This document shows positions 1 through 8,368 of a stretch of DNA of 36,514 nucleotides, piece after piece. This stretch comes from an uncultured Oscillospiraceae bacterium (lineage in GTDB: Bacteria; Bacillota_A; Clostridia; Oscillospirales; Oscillospiraceae), in NCBI GenBank assembly GCA_900754605.1, contig CAAEDK010000247.1, positions 1-36,514 on the forward strand. The letters are read 5' to 3'. Within the stretch, counting starts at the first letter, position 1; each line of letters starts with the position of its first letter. A program made the position numbers and the translations under genes. The notes below the pieces were generated by a model. That model was not told the origin of the DNA, made no database searches, and saw only the letters and a list, made by a program, of their open reading frames with translations.

Positions 1-267
1 GATTTCCCCTGAGCACTGCACCCACGCCAGGCGGACACGAAAAGAGACGCGGCTGATACCATCGGGAGCCTCATCAGTCAGGCAATGTGAGATATGACAA
101 ACAACACCCTCCAAATTCCACACAAGCAACGTGGAAAACCGCAGCTAAAACCCACAAACAGCCAGCACCGGGCAGAGAATTTCCTGTCCGGTGCTGGCTT
201 TTGCTGTACGGATCACGCTGTAAGCTGGAGGAGCTGCTTCTATGCACCCATCTGAGCGTTTCTTGTT
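1..267. other. Left edge, no recognisable gene
   Basis: I see no convincing coding region here. Short open frames exist on both strands but none has a good ribosome site or a family resemblance. The stretch could hold the 3' end of a gene lying to the left, because a terminator-like hairpin follows inside it. Confidence 0.4.
161..202 (+). terminator. Hairpin terminator
   Basis: An 11-bp perfect stem (161-171 with 188-198) is followed by TTTT on the plus strand. It probably ends a transcript entering from the left. The T-run is short, so efficiency is uncertain. Confidence 0.5.
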
Positions 268-510
268 CTAAGGAATTCTATGTTTCAGCATTCTGTGTAA
301 GGAAGCGTTTGTAAAGAGCGGCTGGCCGATGGGATATACTTCCGGACTGATGATCTCCGGGGGGCATAACACCGGAGAATGGCTCCCGGTCTTATCTTGA
401 CAGGCCAACGGCCATAGACTTTGCAGCCGGCCTGTGAACTTCATGCAGCGGTGCTGCGGGGAAGGCGATGCGTCTATCAATTCCTCCATATTGGAGGGAG
501 AGGAGCTCAT
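268..510 (-). CDS. Possible small ORF coupled to XRE gene
   Basis: This 80-residue frame starts with an ATGA overlap on the stop codon of the upstream XRE-type regulator. AAGGAG lies about ten bases before its ATG, inside the regulator's last codons, which is what a translationally coupled partner gene looks like. The product is rich in Ser, Pro and His and resembles no family I know. It has no transmembrane segment, no signal peptide and no clear domain. The start signals are good, but the amino-acid composition does not persuade me that it is a real protein. It may be a chance frame. Confidence 0.25.
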   Translation of the reverse strand: MSSSPSNMEELIDASPSPQHRCMKFTGRLQSLWPLACQDKTGSHSPVLCPPEIISPEVYPIGQPLFTNASLHRMLKHRIP

Positions 511-869
511 TCGTCACCGCTCTCCTTCATTTGCAGCAATTTGATTAGATCGCTGGTCATTCGGTCAACCAGAAGCAGCTGGGCAGGGGAGAGCCCGGAG
601 AGCTTTTCCATAACGGAGGCTGCCAGCAGATTGGAGTCCGGAAGGAGGGCCCTGCCCCGCAGGATCCACTCTGTGGAGGTTCCAAGAACTTCACAAAGAT
701 GAATCACAGTTTCCAGAGAGGGGCCGGCCAACCCCCGCTCGATTGTGGAGATGAACTGCGTGGAACGGTCAATCCGCTCTGCCAGTTCCTCCTGCGTCAG
801 CCCAGCTTGCTCCCGGGACTGCTGGATCCGTCTTCCGATTGCGATGTTCAGCGGCTTCTTTCCCTGCAT
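507..869 (-). CDS. XRE-family helix-turn-helix regulator
   Basis: A 120-residue DNA-binding protein. Residues about 10-65 form a Cro/CI-type helix-turn-helix: the frame runs IGRRIQQSREQAGLTQEELA, followed by a recognition helix around STQFISTIERG and the conserved PSLETVIHLCEVLG segment. The remaining ~55 residues are probably a small helical dimerisation region. The ATG is preceded by GAGGAG, placed inside an unusual inverted repeat. The gene diverges from the recombinase-like gene, and the gap carries inverted repeats typical of operators. I infer that it represses the divergent promoter and perhaps itself. Family assignment is secure, but the target is inferred from position only. Confidence 0.87.
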   Translation of the reverse strand: MQGKKPLNIAIGRRIQQSREQAGLTQEELAERIDRSTQFISTIERGLAGPSLETVIHLCEVLGTSTEWILRGRALLPDSNLLAASVMEKLSGLSPAQLLLVDRMTSDLIKLLQMKESGDE

Positions 870-899
870 GATGATATACTCCTCAATATAATATCATCA
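869..899 (-). promoter_or_regulatory. Inverted repeat around XRE ribosome site
   Basis: A perfect 9-bp inverted repeat (869-877 with 891-899) encloses a 13-base loop holding the GAGGAG ribosome site of the XRE gene. The stem touches the start codon. It could be a DNA operator for the regulator, an RNA hairpin limiting its translation, or both. Confidence 0.5.
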
Positions 900-917
900 G
901 TTTACGCATAATAATGC

Positions 918-947
918 TTGACTTAAACGAAATGTTATGCTTATAAT
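918..947 (+). promoter_or_regulatory. Sigma-A-type promoter
   Basis: TTGACT at 918-923 and TATAAT at 942-947 are separated by 18 bases. This is the best consensus promoter in the window. It points rightward to the recombinase-like gene, with a start of transcription expected near 954. The inverted pair GCATAA (906-911) and TTATGC (935-940) overlaps it and could be an operator. Confidence 0.75.
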
Positions 948-948
948 T

Positions 949-967
949 CTAAGTGTAATATACTTAG
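949..967. promoter_or_regulatory. Operator-like inverted repeat
   Basis: CTAAGT (949-954) and ACTTAG (962-967) form a perfect inverted repeat centred near 958, just after the predicted transcription start. This is a likely binding site for the divergently encoded XRE regulator. The assignment rests on symmetry and position only. Confidence 0.45.
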
Positions 968-1001
968 TTTTTGCGGAAGCGGTGAAGGATGATAAAAGGT
1001 A

Positions 1002-1038
1002 GCTGCCCTTTTCCAGCCATTGGCTGGGAGAGGGCAGC
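1002..1038 (+). promoter_or_regulatory. Strong hairpin in leader
   Basis: GCTGCCCT (1002-1009) pairs with AGGGCAGC (1031-1038), and an inner CCAGCC/GGCTGG stem extends it. The hairpin lies between the promoter and the likely start at 1124. No T-run follows, so it looks like a leader structure rather than a terminator. Confidence 0.5.
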
Positions 1039-1123
1039 GTTTGCGTTATCCGGAAATCCAAATCATTCTTCTGATTTGTTACATAAGGATAACCTTTTGC
1101 CGCCGCCCGCCAAGAGAGGCATT

Positions 1124-2395
1124 ATGCGAAACGAGTTCCGCCAGCCGGATGAACAGAATATGCGCCAGCTCCTGCACCAGCATCCGGAGGACCTGCCGGG
1201 GCTCATCCTCCGCCTGGCCTGGCTTCAGGGGCTCAGCCGGGAGGAGATCGTCGCCCTGAAATGGGCCCAAGTGGATTTCCAGGAGAGGAGTCTGTTTCTG
1301 GAGGACCGGACGGTCCCGCTGGAGGAAGAGACTGCCGGATGCCTCGCTGCCCGCTTCGAAAATGGCGGCGCGGTGTCTCCTTATGTGGTGATCTCCGATA
1401 AGTTCCGGGAACCTCTGCGGCCGGAGTCCGTCTCCCGCATTGCCAGAAATGCCCTGACTGCGGGAGGCCTGCCTCAGCTCCAATTGAAAGATCTGCGGCG
1501 GGACTACTTTTTCCGCCAGCTGGAGCAGCACGACTGGCCCTATGCCGTCCGGGTCAGCGGTCTGTCGGTCTCCACCTTCCAAGCCTGCTTTGCCGGGGAC
1601 ACCCCGCACAAAAAGCGTTCAACACAGGCAGGGCAGCAATTCGATGAATTCCGTCTGTGGCAGGTCCTTCAAAAGGAGGACAGCTCCGCCGCGGGCATTG
1701 CTCTGTGGATGAGCTGGCAAATGGGCGTGCAGGGCAAGGAGCTGGTGAATCTCACCTGGGACCAGGTGGATTTAGAGCGGGGGCTGCTGCATCTGCCGGA
1801 GCGGGACATGCTGCTGACCAATGCCGTGCGGCGGCTGCTGGAAAAAGTGCAGAAGGTCCGCTCCCCTGGGGAGGATCCCCATGTGCTGCTCTCCCCCCAG
1901 TCCCGGCGGCCTATGGATTTGGCCCGGCTGTCCAAGGTGGTGCAGACGGCGCTGATCCGGGGAGGTCTGGAAAATATCACGCTCCGGGACATCCGGGCGG
2001 CAGGCGGACAGCGGGAGGACGACCAGACCCTGCTGGAGTGGACCCGGGCCCATGGCAGCATCACCCGGCGGGATGTGATGGCGCTGCTGAATCTGTCGGA
2101 CACTGCGGCATATCTCCGCCTTCGCCGGCTGGTTGGCCGGCGGGAGCTGGAGCAGGTGGGCAAGAAATACTATCTCCCCGGAACAGTGGTGCCGGAGGAA
2201 AAGCAGTGGGAGGTGATCTCAGCCTATCTGCAGGAGGCGGGGTTTGCCTACTGCCAGGATGTAGCGGAGCTCCTGCACGTCGGAAAGCGCAAGACGGCAG
2301 GTATCCTGCGGCGGATGGTGAGGGACGGCCAGCTGCTGCAGTTTGAAAAGCGGTATTATCTGGCGAAGCAGCCTGGGCAGAAGCAGATTCAATGA
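1124..2395 (+). CDS. Tandem inactive tyrosine-recombinase/winged-helix protein
   Basis: The product has 423 residues. Two consecutive regions resemble the catalytic domain of phage integrases: each has the box LSREEIVALKWAQVDF or VQGKELVNLTWDQVDL and the later LKDLRRD or LRDIRAA segment. The first catalytic Arg of the family is Ser or Gln in the two copies, the usual His positions are changed and no nucleophilic Tyr is visible, so recombinase activity is unlikely. The last ~130 residues hold two winged-helix-like repeats, each ending in a Lys-Tyr-Tyr motif. An upstream in-frame ATG at 989 would add 45 residues encoded by a strong hairpin. I prefer 1124, which has GAGAGG in front and begins where the domain begins. 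The role is probably DNA binding or regulation. A strong promoter and the divergent XRE gene precede it, and a terminator follows directly. Confidence 0.72.
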   Translation: MRNEFRQPDEQNMRQLLHQHPEDLPGLILRLAWLQGLSREEIVALKWAQVDFQERSLFLEDRTVPLEEETAGCLAARFENGGAVSPYVVISDKFREPLRPESVSRIARNALTAGGLPQLQLKDLRRDYFFRQLEQHDWPYAVRVSGLSVSTFQACFAGDTPHKKRSTQAGQQFDEFRLWQVLQKEDSSAAGIALWMSWQMGVQGKELVNLTWDQVDLERGLLHLPERDMLLTNAVRRLLEKVQKVRSPGEDPHVLLSPQSRRPMDLARLSKVVQTALIRGGLENITLRDIRAAGGQREDDQTLLEWTRAHGSITRRDVMALLNLSDTAAYLRLRRLVGRRELEQVGKKYYLPGTVVPEEKQWEVISAYLQEAGFAYCQDVAELLHVGKRKTAGILRRMVRDGQLLQFEKRYYLAKQPGQKQIQ

Positions 2396-2426
2396 GGGGC
2401 GGCGAAGGGCTTCGCCGCCTCTTTTA
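2394..2426 (+). terminator. Rho-independent terminator
   Basis: A GC-rich stem (2398-2407 with 2410-2419) followed by CTTTTATT starts at the stop codon of the recombinase-like gene. It is a clear intrinsic terminator. Confidence 0.85.
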
Positions 2427-2677
2427 TTCTCTGCACCAAGGTTACAAAATATAACAAATTCAAAACGTATTGCGTCCATAAGTTTTCGTTTGGATTAAAA
2501 ACGGGCTGAAACTGTGGACTTTTTAGAGAAGTTTGGATAGAGTTGCCTCAGCGGGGACGCCGGGGCGGATGCGACTCTTCGGCGAATGCGCCGGCAGGGC
2601 TAGCGCCGGCGGAGGCATCGAATGGGCCCGGAGGCCGCGGCGGACCACCGCAAATTTCAAAAGGAGGAGAAATCCCA
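2427..2677 (+). other. Long leader of S-layer gene
   Basis: No gene is seen. The first half is AT-rich and could hold a promoter, though no convincing -35/-10 pair stands out. The second half is very GC-rich with short hairpins such as GCCGGC repeats near 2590-2612. A strong AAGGAGGAG ribosome site lies just before the start at 2678. Highly expressed surface-layer genes often have long untranslated leaders. Confidence 0.4.
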
Positions 2678-5600
2678 ATGAAGAAGTTCCTTTCTCTGGT
2701 GCTTGCTCTGGTGATGACCATGTCTCTGGTCACTGTCAGCGCCGGTGCCAAGGACTTCACAGACAGCGAAGACCTCAGCGGCGAAGCCTATGCGGAAGCT
2801 GTCAACGTGATGTCCGAAATGGGAATCATCGACGGCTATGCCGGCGGTGATTTCCGTCCCCAGGGCACCCTGACCCGTCAGGCGGCTGCCAAGATCATCG
2901 CCTGCATGATCCTAGGCAAGACCACTGCCGAGTCCCTGGGAACCTCTGCGGCACCCTTTAAGGACGTGCCCGCAGGCAGTTCCTTTGCAGGCTACATCGC
3001 CTTTTGTGTGGAGCGGGGGCTGATCGACGGCTACGCCGACGGCACCTTCCGTCCCACCGGCACCCTGACTGGCTTTGCCTTCCTGAAGATGCTGCTGGGC
3101 GCTCTGGGCTATGACAGCTCTATCGAGGGCTACACCGGCCCCAACTGGACCGTCAACGTGGCTGGCCGTGCCTATGAGATCGGCCTGACTGCCGGCAATG
3201 ATGAGTTCGTGGGTGCTCAGGCCTGCACCCGTGAGCAGGCGGCCCTATATGCGGTTAACACCCTGAAGACCACTCTGGTGGAGTACACCGATCGCGGCAG
3301 CGAGATCACCGTCAACGGTGCCGTGATTTCCACTGCGGCTTCCGTTCCTACTTATGTGACCTCCAGTGTGTACAACCAGGCCACCAGCATTAATGCTGAC
3401 CGGGACAACAGCGGTGACTACACCGTCGAGTTCGCCGAACGGTATCAGCCCGACCTGACCATGGACCGGGATACGGACGACTTCGGACGTCCCTCCTACA
3501 CCTGGGCCTGGAAGAACCGGGATATCGGCACCTATGTGGATTACAGCCTGATGGTCGCCGAGTATACCACCGGTGTCAGCGGCCGTGAACTGTACAATGT
3601 GCTGACCGCTTCCACCATCCGCAATGCGGATCTGGATGTCTATGTGGACGGCGTTGAGCCCGATGAGGCGGACACCATTGATAAGAGCGACCTGAGCCGT
3701 TCCAACCAGGATGACGTGGGTGTCACCGACAACGGCGTTCTGACTCAGGTGTTCGTGGACACCGATGCCAACGACGGTGACGGTCTGATTACCATTGCCT
3801 CCATCAACACCTGGCTGGCCCAGGCGACTGCGAATTACAGCGAGAGCAAGGAGTATGCCCCCCTGAAGGTCTTTACCGGTAAGGGCGGTGCCAACACCAC
3901 TTATAACGTGGATGTTGAGGATGTAGCCAATGTGGCCGATGTTGCGGACGAGGCATTCTATCTGGTCAACATCTCCTATAAGGACTCCAATCGCGGTGAA
4001 GTCGTTGCCATCCAGGATGCTGAGGTCATGGAGGATAGCACCGTCACCAAGTGGAGCAGCGACGACGATCTGGTCGTCTCCAAGCTGACTACCGACGGTA
4101 CGCAGTATGAGGCTGCCGCCAAGGCATACTATGACGACGAGAACCTGTACGCTTACGACCGGGATCTGCTGACCGACATGAGCTACAACGTCTACCTGGA
4201 TCAGTATGGCTATGTCATCGGCGTGGAGCTGTATGAGGGCACCATGAAGTATGTCTTCATCACCGGTTATGACCGCAATTCCAGCAATCTGTCCATCCGG
4301 ACTGCCACTGCTGGTGCCATCTTCCTGGACGGCACCATGGATGAGATCGAGGTCAATGTCACCGATACCAACAAGAACATCGAGAAGGCTGACATGGATT
4401 ACTTCGATGAATGGGAGTCCGGCAAAAACAAGGGTAATCCGACCCTAAACCGTTGGTACACCTATACTGTGGATGAGGACGGCACCTATACCCTGAAGCC
4501 TGCCACCATGACTGCAACTCTCTATGCCGACGAAAATGATAAGAGTGATGGTTATGAAGAGGTGACTATCGATACTGCGAATGTCAGCGTGAAGGACACG
4601 GTCTTGGATAAGGGTACCCGCGTTTACGGCGAGGACGACTCTGTGTTCATCACTGTGGAGATGGATAAGGTCGATACCTCCAATGTTGCCATTACTGATG
4701 TAAACGGCGTTTACACCGGTGTACAGAATGTGGATCTGGAAATCGACACTTCTGTCGAGACCATCGAGGGCGACAAGCACTATGATGGCGCCAGTGAGGC
4801 CGTTATCGAGGCTCAGGTCTACACAGTCTATGACAAGGACAACTATATCATCGGTGCTGTGGCCGTGGCGGATGCCACCGGCAGCGTTGCCAACTACGCC
4901 TACATCCTGTCTGGCGCCAAGAGCGAGGAGAAGATCGGCGACACCTATTATTGGGAGTTCGAGGCCATCCTCGACGGCCAGGTCCAGACACTGACCGCCA
5001 AGAGCAAGTACACCAGCATCATCGATGAGCTGGATAAGGGCACTGTACAGGAGCTGCGCTTCGACGCCGACGACTATGTCGTCAAGGTCGTGGACGTGGA
5101 TAAGCTCTATGACTATGATGCCGCTACCGACGAGGATATCGACATCGACGATTACGATGTGTACTTTGTCAATAGCGCAGACGCCCGCAGTGAGGAGCTG
5201 GAGCTGAAGCTTCAGGGCCGCACCCTGTATATCACGCCCGGTCAGGATGACATGGGCCTGGCTCTGGCCTCTGATGCCAAGGCTGTGGTCATTCAGGATG
5301 AGAACGGCAAGAGCGACGTGAAGACCGAGTTCGACACGGTTTCCGGCGCCATCTCTTACCTGGCCGATCCCGATGAGGATACCGCCGCTCTGGAGTACGT
5401 GGGCGAGATCGTGGCTGTTCTGAACAGCAACGGCACTGCCGCCTGGGTTGTCTTCGACAGCGAGACTGAGCTGCTGACCGGCACAAACCGGCCTAGCGAT
5501 GACAAGGAAGACGACACCAACACCTCTGGGCGCATCACCGTCAATGTCCTGAAGGACAGCAATGCCGGCTTTGCCGCCAAGGAGGTCCTGGCATATATTG

Positions 5601-6229
5601 ATGGCAGCGGCAATCTGATGATCGCTCTGCCCACCGCCCATGCTGACAAGCTCGGCACCCTGTCTGAGGCGGATGTGTCCGTGACCATCAATGGCATCAA
5701 CGCCCGCGTTGAAAAGGATGACGATGCCTCTTCTAACGGCCAGGTTGTCTACACGGTTGAAAACCGCAATCTGACTGACAGCGACCGGATCGAGATCACC
5801 ATCGGCGACTGCACGTATGAGGAGTTCGAACTTGTCGTGATGGAGGACTTCGGCCCGTGGGGAGAGGCTCAGCCGGGTGCTTACAATGTCGGCTGGACAT
5901 ATGTTGATGACTTCGATACGGATGACATCACCGGTCTGGAAGTTGCTATTCTGAATGCCGATGGCGATGTGATCGTTCGCTATACCGCTTCTGCCTCCCA
6001 GGTGGAGTGGCAGAAGGAGAATGGCTATTTTGATACCAGAAAGAACAGCGCTCCTTTCTATCAGACATGGAACAATGGGGATGACTCTACTATCGAGCTT
6101 GAAGAAGGCCGGGACTCCGACTGGACTGTTGAATTTGGCCCTGCCTTTGAGGAATGGGAGCCCGCTACCTGCTATGTCACTGTAACCACTGATTATGCCG
6201 TGAGCACGGGGACCAATTCCCTCGGCTAA
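2678..6229 (+). CDS. SLH-domain S-layer-like surface protein
   Basis: A 1183-residue secreted protein. Residues 1-24 are a signal peptide (MKKFLSLVLALVMTMSL, cleavage after SAGA). Three S-layer homology repeats follow: about 26-80 with GIIDGYAGGDFRP, about 90-145 with GLIDGYADGTFRP, and a degenerate third ending near 215 with CTREQAALY. SLH domains bind pyruvylated secondary wall polymers, so the protein sits on the cell surface. The remaining ~950 residues are strongly acidic, rich in Asp, Thr, Val and Tyr, and look like beta-rich domains. I recognise no enzyme motif. There is no sortase motif or C-terminal anchor, which fits SLH-only attachment. The start at 2678 follows AAGGAGGAG; an upstream in-frame extension lacks a signal peptide and is rejected. 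It is monocistronic with two downstream terminators. The long leader and regular codon use suggest high expression, probably as a main S-layer component. Confidence 0.88.
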   Translation: MKKFLSLVLALVMTMSLVTVSAGAKDFTDSEDLSGEAYAEAVNVMSEMGIIDGYAGGDFRPQGTLTRQAAAKIIACMILGKTTAESLGTSAAPFKDVPAGSSFAGYIAFCVERGLIDGYADGTFRPTGTLTGFAFLKMLLGALGYDSSIEGYTGPNWTVNVAGRAYEIGLTAGNDEFVGAQACTREQAALYAVNTLKTTLVEYTDRGSEITVNGAVISTAASVPTYVTSSVYNQATSINADRDNSGDYTVEFAERYQPDLTMDRDTDDFGRPSYTWAWKNRDIGTYVDYSLMVAEYTTGVSGRELYNVLTASTIRNADLDVYVDGVEPDEADTIDKSDLSRSNQDDVGVTDNGVLTQVFVDTDANDGDGLITIASINTWLAQATANYSESKEYAPLKVFTGKGGANTTYNVDVEDVANVADVADEAFYLVNISYKDSNRGEVVAIQDAEVMEDSTVTKWSSDDDLVVSKLTTDGTQYEAAAKAYYDDENLYAYDRDLLTDMSYNVYLDQYGYVIGVELYEGTMKYVFITGYDRNSSNLSIRTATAGAIFLDGTMDEIEVNVTDTNKNIEKADMDYFDEWESGKNKGNPTLNRWYTYTVDEDGTYTLKPATMTATLYADENDKSDGYEEVTIDTANVSVKDTVLDKGTRVYGEDDSVFITVEMDKVDTSNVAITDVNGVYTGVQNVDLEIDTSVETIEGDKHYDGASEAVIEAQVYTVYDKDNYIIGAVAVADATGSVANYAYILSGAKSEEKIGDTYYWEFEAILDGQVQTLTAKSKYTSIIDELDKGTVQELRFDADDYVVKVVDVDKLYDYDAATDEDIDIDDYDVYFVNSADARSEELELKLQGRTLYITPGQDDMGLALASDAKAVVIQDENGKSDVKTEFDTVSGAISYLADPDEDTAALEYVGEIVAVLNSNGTAAWVVFDSETELLTGTNRPSDDKEDDTNTSGRITVNVLKDSNAGFAAKEVLAYIDGSGNLMIALPTAHADKLGTLSEADVSVTINGINARVEKDDDASSNGQVVYTVENRNLTDSDRIEITIGDCTYEEFELVVMEDFGPWGEAQPGAYNVGWTYVDDFDTDDITGLEVAILNADGDVIVRYTASASQVEWQKENGYFDTRKNSAPFYQTWNNGDDSTIELEEGRDSDWTVEFGPAFEEWEPATCYVTVTTDYAVSTGTNSLG

Positions 6230-6283
6230 GACCAGATCTTTGGATGGAAGAGAACCTATCTGATCCCTTCCAACGCACTCAAG

Positions 6284-6310
6284 CCCCCCGGGTATCTGCC
6301 CGGGGGTCTT
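6284..6310 (+). terminator. Rho-independent terminator
   Basis: CCCCCGGG (6285-6292) pairs with CCCGGGGG (6299-6306), followed by TCTT. It lies 55 bases after the S-layer stop codon. Confidence 0.75.
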
Positions 6311-6403
6311 CTCCCTATATATAAAAATATAGAGATAACACAGGAAGCAAATTTTGTCGAGACTTCATCACAAGTCTGTTGTTCAGACAAACCTCTGAAC
6401 AGC

Positions 6404-6440
6404 AAAAAGGGTCCCCCCGGATTTCCGGGGGACCCTTTTT
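6404..6440. terminator. Strong bidirectional terminator
   Basis: A near-perfect stem reads AAAAAGGGTCCCCC on one side and GGGGGACCCTTTTT on the other, with A- and T-runs at both ends so that it can work in both directions. Two small hairpins (AGACTT/AAGTCT and GTTCAG/CTGAAC) lie just before it, so the S-layer transcript meets several stem-loops in a row. Confidence 0.85.
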
Positions 6441-6594
6441 ATCCTCTAATTCCAAAGACACTACAAGACGGGTGCTTCTGCCTCATAGTATTGCAGATAC
6501 AACTTGGGTTTGAATCGCCTGTTATAGTGGTAAATTTGACGCTGTTTTTGACCCATTCCACGGGCACAATTTCTCCTCTGCATCGACCTGCTGT

Positions 6595-7020
6595 ATGCTG
6601 CGGACTCTTTCGGCACCCATGCAGGGAGGAATCTGCGCCATACAGGAGGATATCCTGCGGGGACGGAACGTGGAGCACGAGGGGAGGCCCTTTTCCAGCA
6701 CGGAGAATCTGGAAGCCATGATGCGGAAGGGAGCGTGGTTCAACCTGTTCTGTCTGGACATCTGTATGGCTGGCAAGAGCGGCATGGAGTTTGCCTGGGA
6801 GCTGCGGGCCTGGGACGAGAGGGCGGGAGTCTTTTTTATCACCACCGCAGCAACGCATATTTGAAGGCGGGCTATCAGGCCACCCCATTCAATATCTCTT
6901 TAAACCAGTGCGGCGGGAGGAGCTGGCCGAGGCCCCGGAGGCGGATCTGCGCCAGCGGCAAGTACCCCGGACATTGACGCTGCGCGGCAGCGGCCGTGCT
7001 CTGCGGAATGGAATTGATGG
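6595..7020 (+). pseudogene. Broken LytTR-class response-regulator receiver
   Basis: The remnant encodes the receiver domain of a two-component response regulator of the AgrA/LytR type. The phosphorylation-site strand is visible as LFCLDICMAGKSGMEFAWEL. It is followed by VFFITTAA and, after two frameshifts near 6850 and 6895, by NAYLKAGYQATPF and QYLFKPVRREELAEA. The latter carries the conserved receiver Lys-Pro pair. The N-terminal strand with the acidic pocket is damaged or missing, and the DNA-binding LytTR domain is reduced to a short stretch. No intact start with a ribosome site is seen. Such genes usually sit beside a histidine kinase, but none is found here. It is a dead gene, not a functional regulator. 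Confidence 0.7.
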
Positions 7021-7129
7021 CGGAATGGCCCGTGTAAACTTGAGGGGCCAGCCAGGCCAGCCGTTCCCCATCTCCTCCCGCTGGCGCTGCTGCCCCCGGC
7101 CTACGCCGCGGTGGGGGCTGATTGATGCG

Positions 7130-8130
7130 CAACCGCATGCTGGAGTTCCATGGACTGGTGGACAGCCGGGGCAATCTCATCACAGATAAGAAGATCACTG
7201 TGGATGGGGGAACTACACTCTGGAGGAGCTGAAACTGGTCCTGAACATCGAAAAATACTTGGCCCATGTCCAGGCTGCCTACTTTACAGAGCGGGACATC
7301 GCAGAGAAACAGCGGGACAGCTTTTATAATCCGGCCGACCCCTGGGACAATGGTGACATCTCCTTCACCGGCGGCATCCAGCCGCTGATGGTGAACGCCC
7401 TGACGGACGAGGGGCCTTCCGGCATCGACTACAGGGAGCGCGGGCCGATGTGGAGGTGGAGCAGACCGGAGCGAAAAGCAAAGCTCTCCATATCCATCAA
7501 TCACCATCACACTGAACCGGCACAGAACGCGGACGTGGGATGTATGCCAGGGCTGCTCCTCCCGGCCGTGCCGGCATTGCCCTGGTGGCTCTCAACGGTG
7601 GCCAGAATGTGGAAAACGCGAATGGCCTTACCGTGGCGCGCCTTCCCGACGCAGAGAGCACCGCCCTCCGGTTTAACTTTGCTGTGGGACAGGCTCCCTT
7701 CCTGGTGATCCCACAGAGCGGTCGGACCATCACGCTCCGTCAGGGCGGCGCTGTGGCGGTGAACTGGTCCAGCAACCGGCGCCAGAAGAACGAGGGCACT
7801 GCGCCAAAGTACGCGGGCTTCAGGCCCCCACATCCCATGTGGCGGTATTGTATCCGGATCTCACTGGCGGAGGGATAAAAATGTGGATCTGCTCCCATGG
7901 GACCGGACACACTGACCACCACCAGGGAGAGCCAGACCTTTTCCTCTGTCACTCCGCCCTGGGAGATGGTGCGGGCGCCCATCTATGAGAGCGGCGCCTG
8001 CAGCTTCCGGGTGGCAGGTGTACGCAGTGTGCTGGGAGCAGTATTACGGCAGCTGCAATCCGCCCTGCTGGTCTTTGGGAAGGTGGTTCTGGGAACGATT
8101 TCTCACCCGCTTGGGGAAAAAGAAAAGCGT
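7130..8130 (+). pseudogene. Broken secreted-protein gene, function unknown
   Basis: Pieces of one ancestral protein can be followed across three frames. They include LEFHGLVDSRGNLITDKKI near 7140, LEELKLVLNIEKYLAHVQ then AYFTERDIAEKQRDSFYNP near 7220-7340, GLTVARLPDAESTALRFNF near 7625-7680, and VAVNWSSN near 7755. The order and style recall the beta-sandwich surface proteins common in gut Clostridia, but I cannot name a family. At least three or four frameshifts are needed to join the parts, and the 3' end fades out by about 8100. With the broken response regulator upstream it forms a 1.5-kb decayed block between two intact transcription units. Confidence 0.45.
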
Positions 8131-8368
8131 CCGGCTTGCCGCAAGGCAGCTAAACGCTTTTCGGCGGGTATCTGAAATGGGGATAAAACCCATGAATAGC
8201 GCTGCATGGCGGGCCGGGGCACCGCCAACGGGCATGTGCCGACACCGGCGGGCAACTGCCGCGCCATGCAAAATTCTGCGGATGCCTTTCGTCCTGCAGC
8301 AAAAAATGCTGGATGGAGGAAAAAGGAGGTCTTTGTGCCACAAGTCTGCCGCCGGTTTTCCATGGAAG
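8131..8368. other. Intergenic stretch with inverted repeat
   Basis: No gene is supported here. GCATGGCG (8204-8211) and CGCCATGC (8262-8269) form an 8-bp inverted repeat around a GC-rich loop. It lies downstream of the minus-strand operon ending at 8369 and might help end transcription. No clear T-run is present. Confidence 0.35.

Noticed and set aside
161..202. Possible CRISPR or repeat array at the left edge
   Set aside because: Only one inverted repeat is present, with no repeated units or spacers.
4445..5641. A 398-codon open frame antisense to the S-layer gene
   Set aside because: It is a by-product of GC-rich, Asp/Val-rich coding on the other strand. There is no ribosome site and no recognisable domain.
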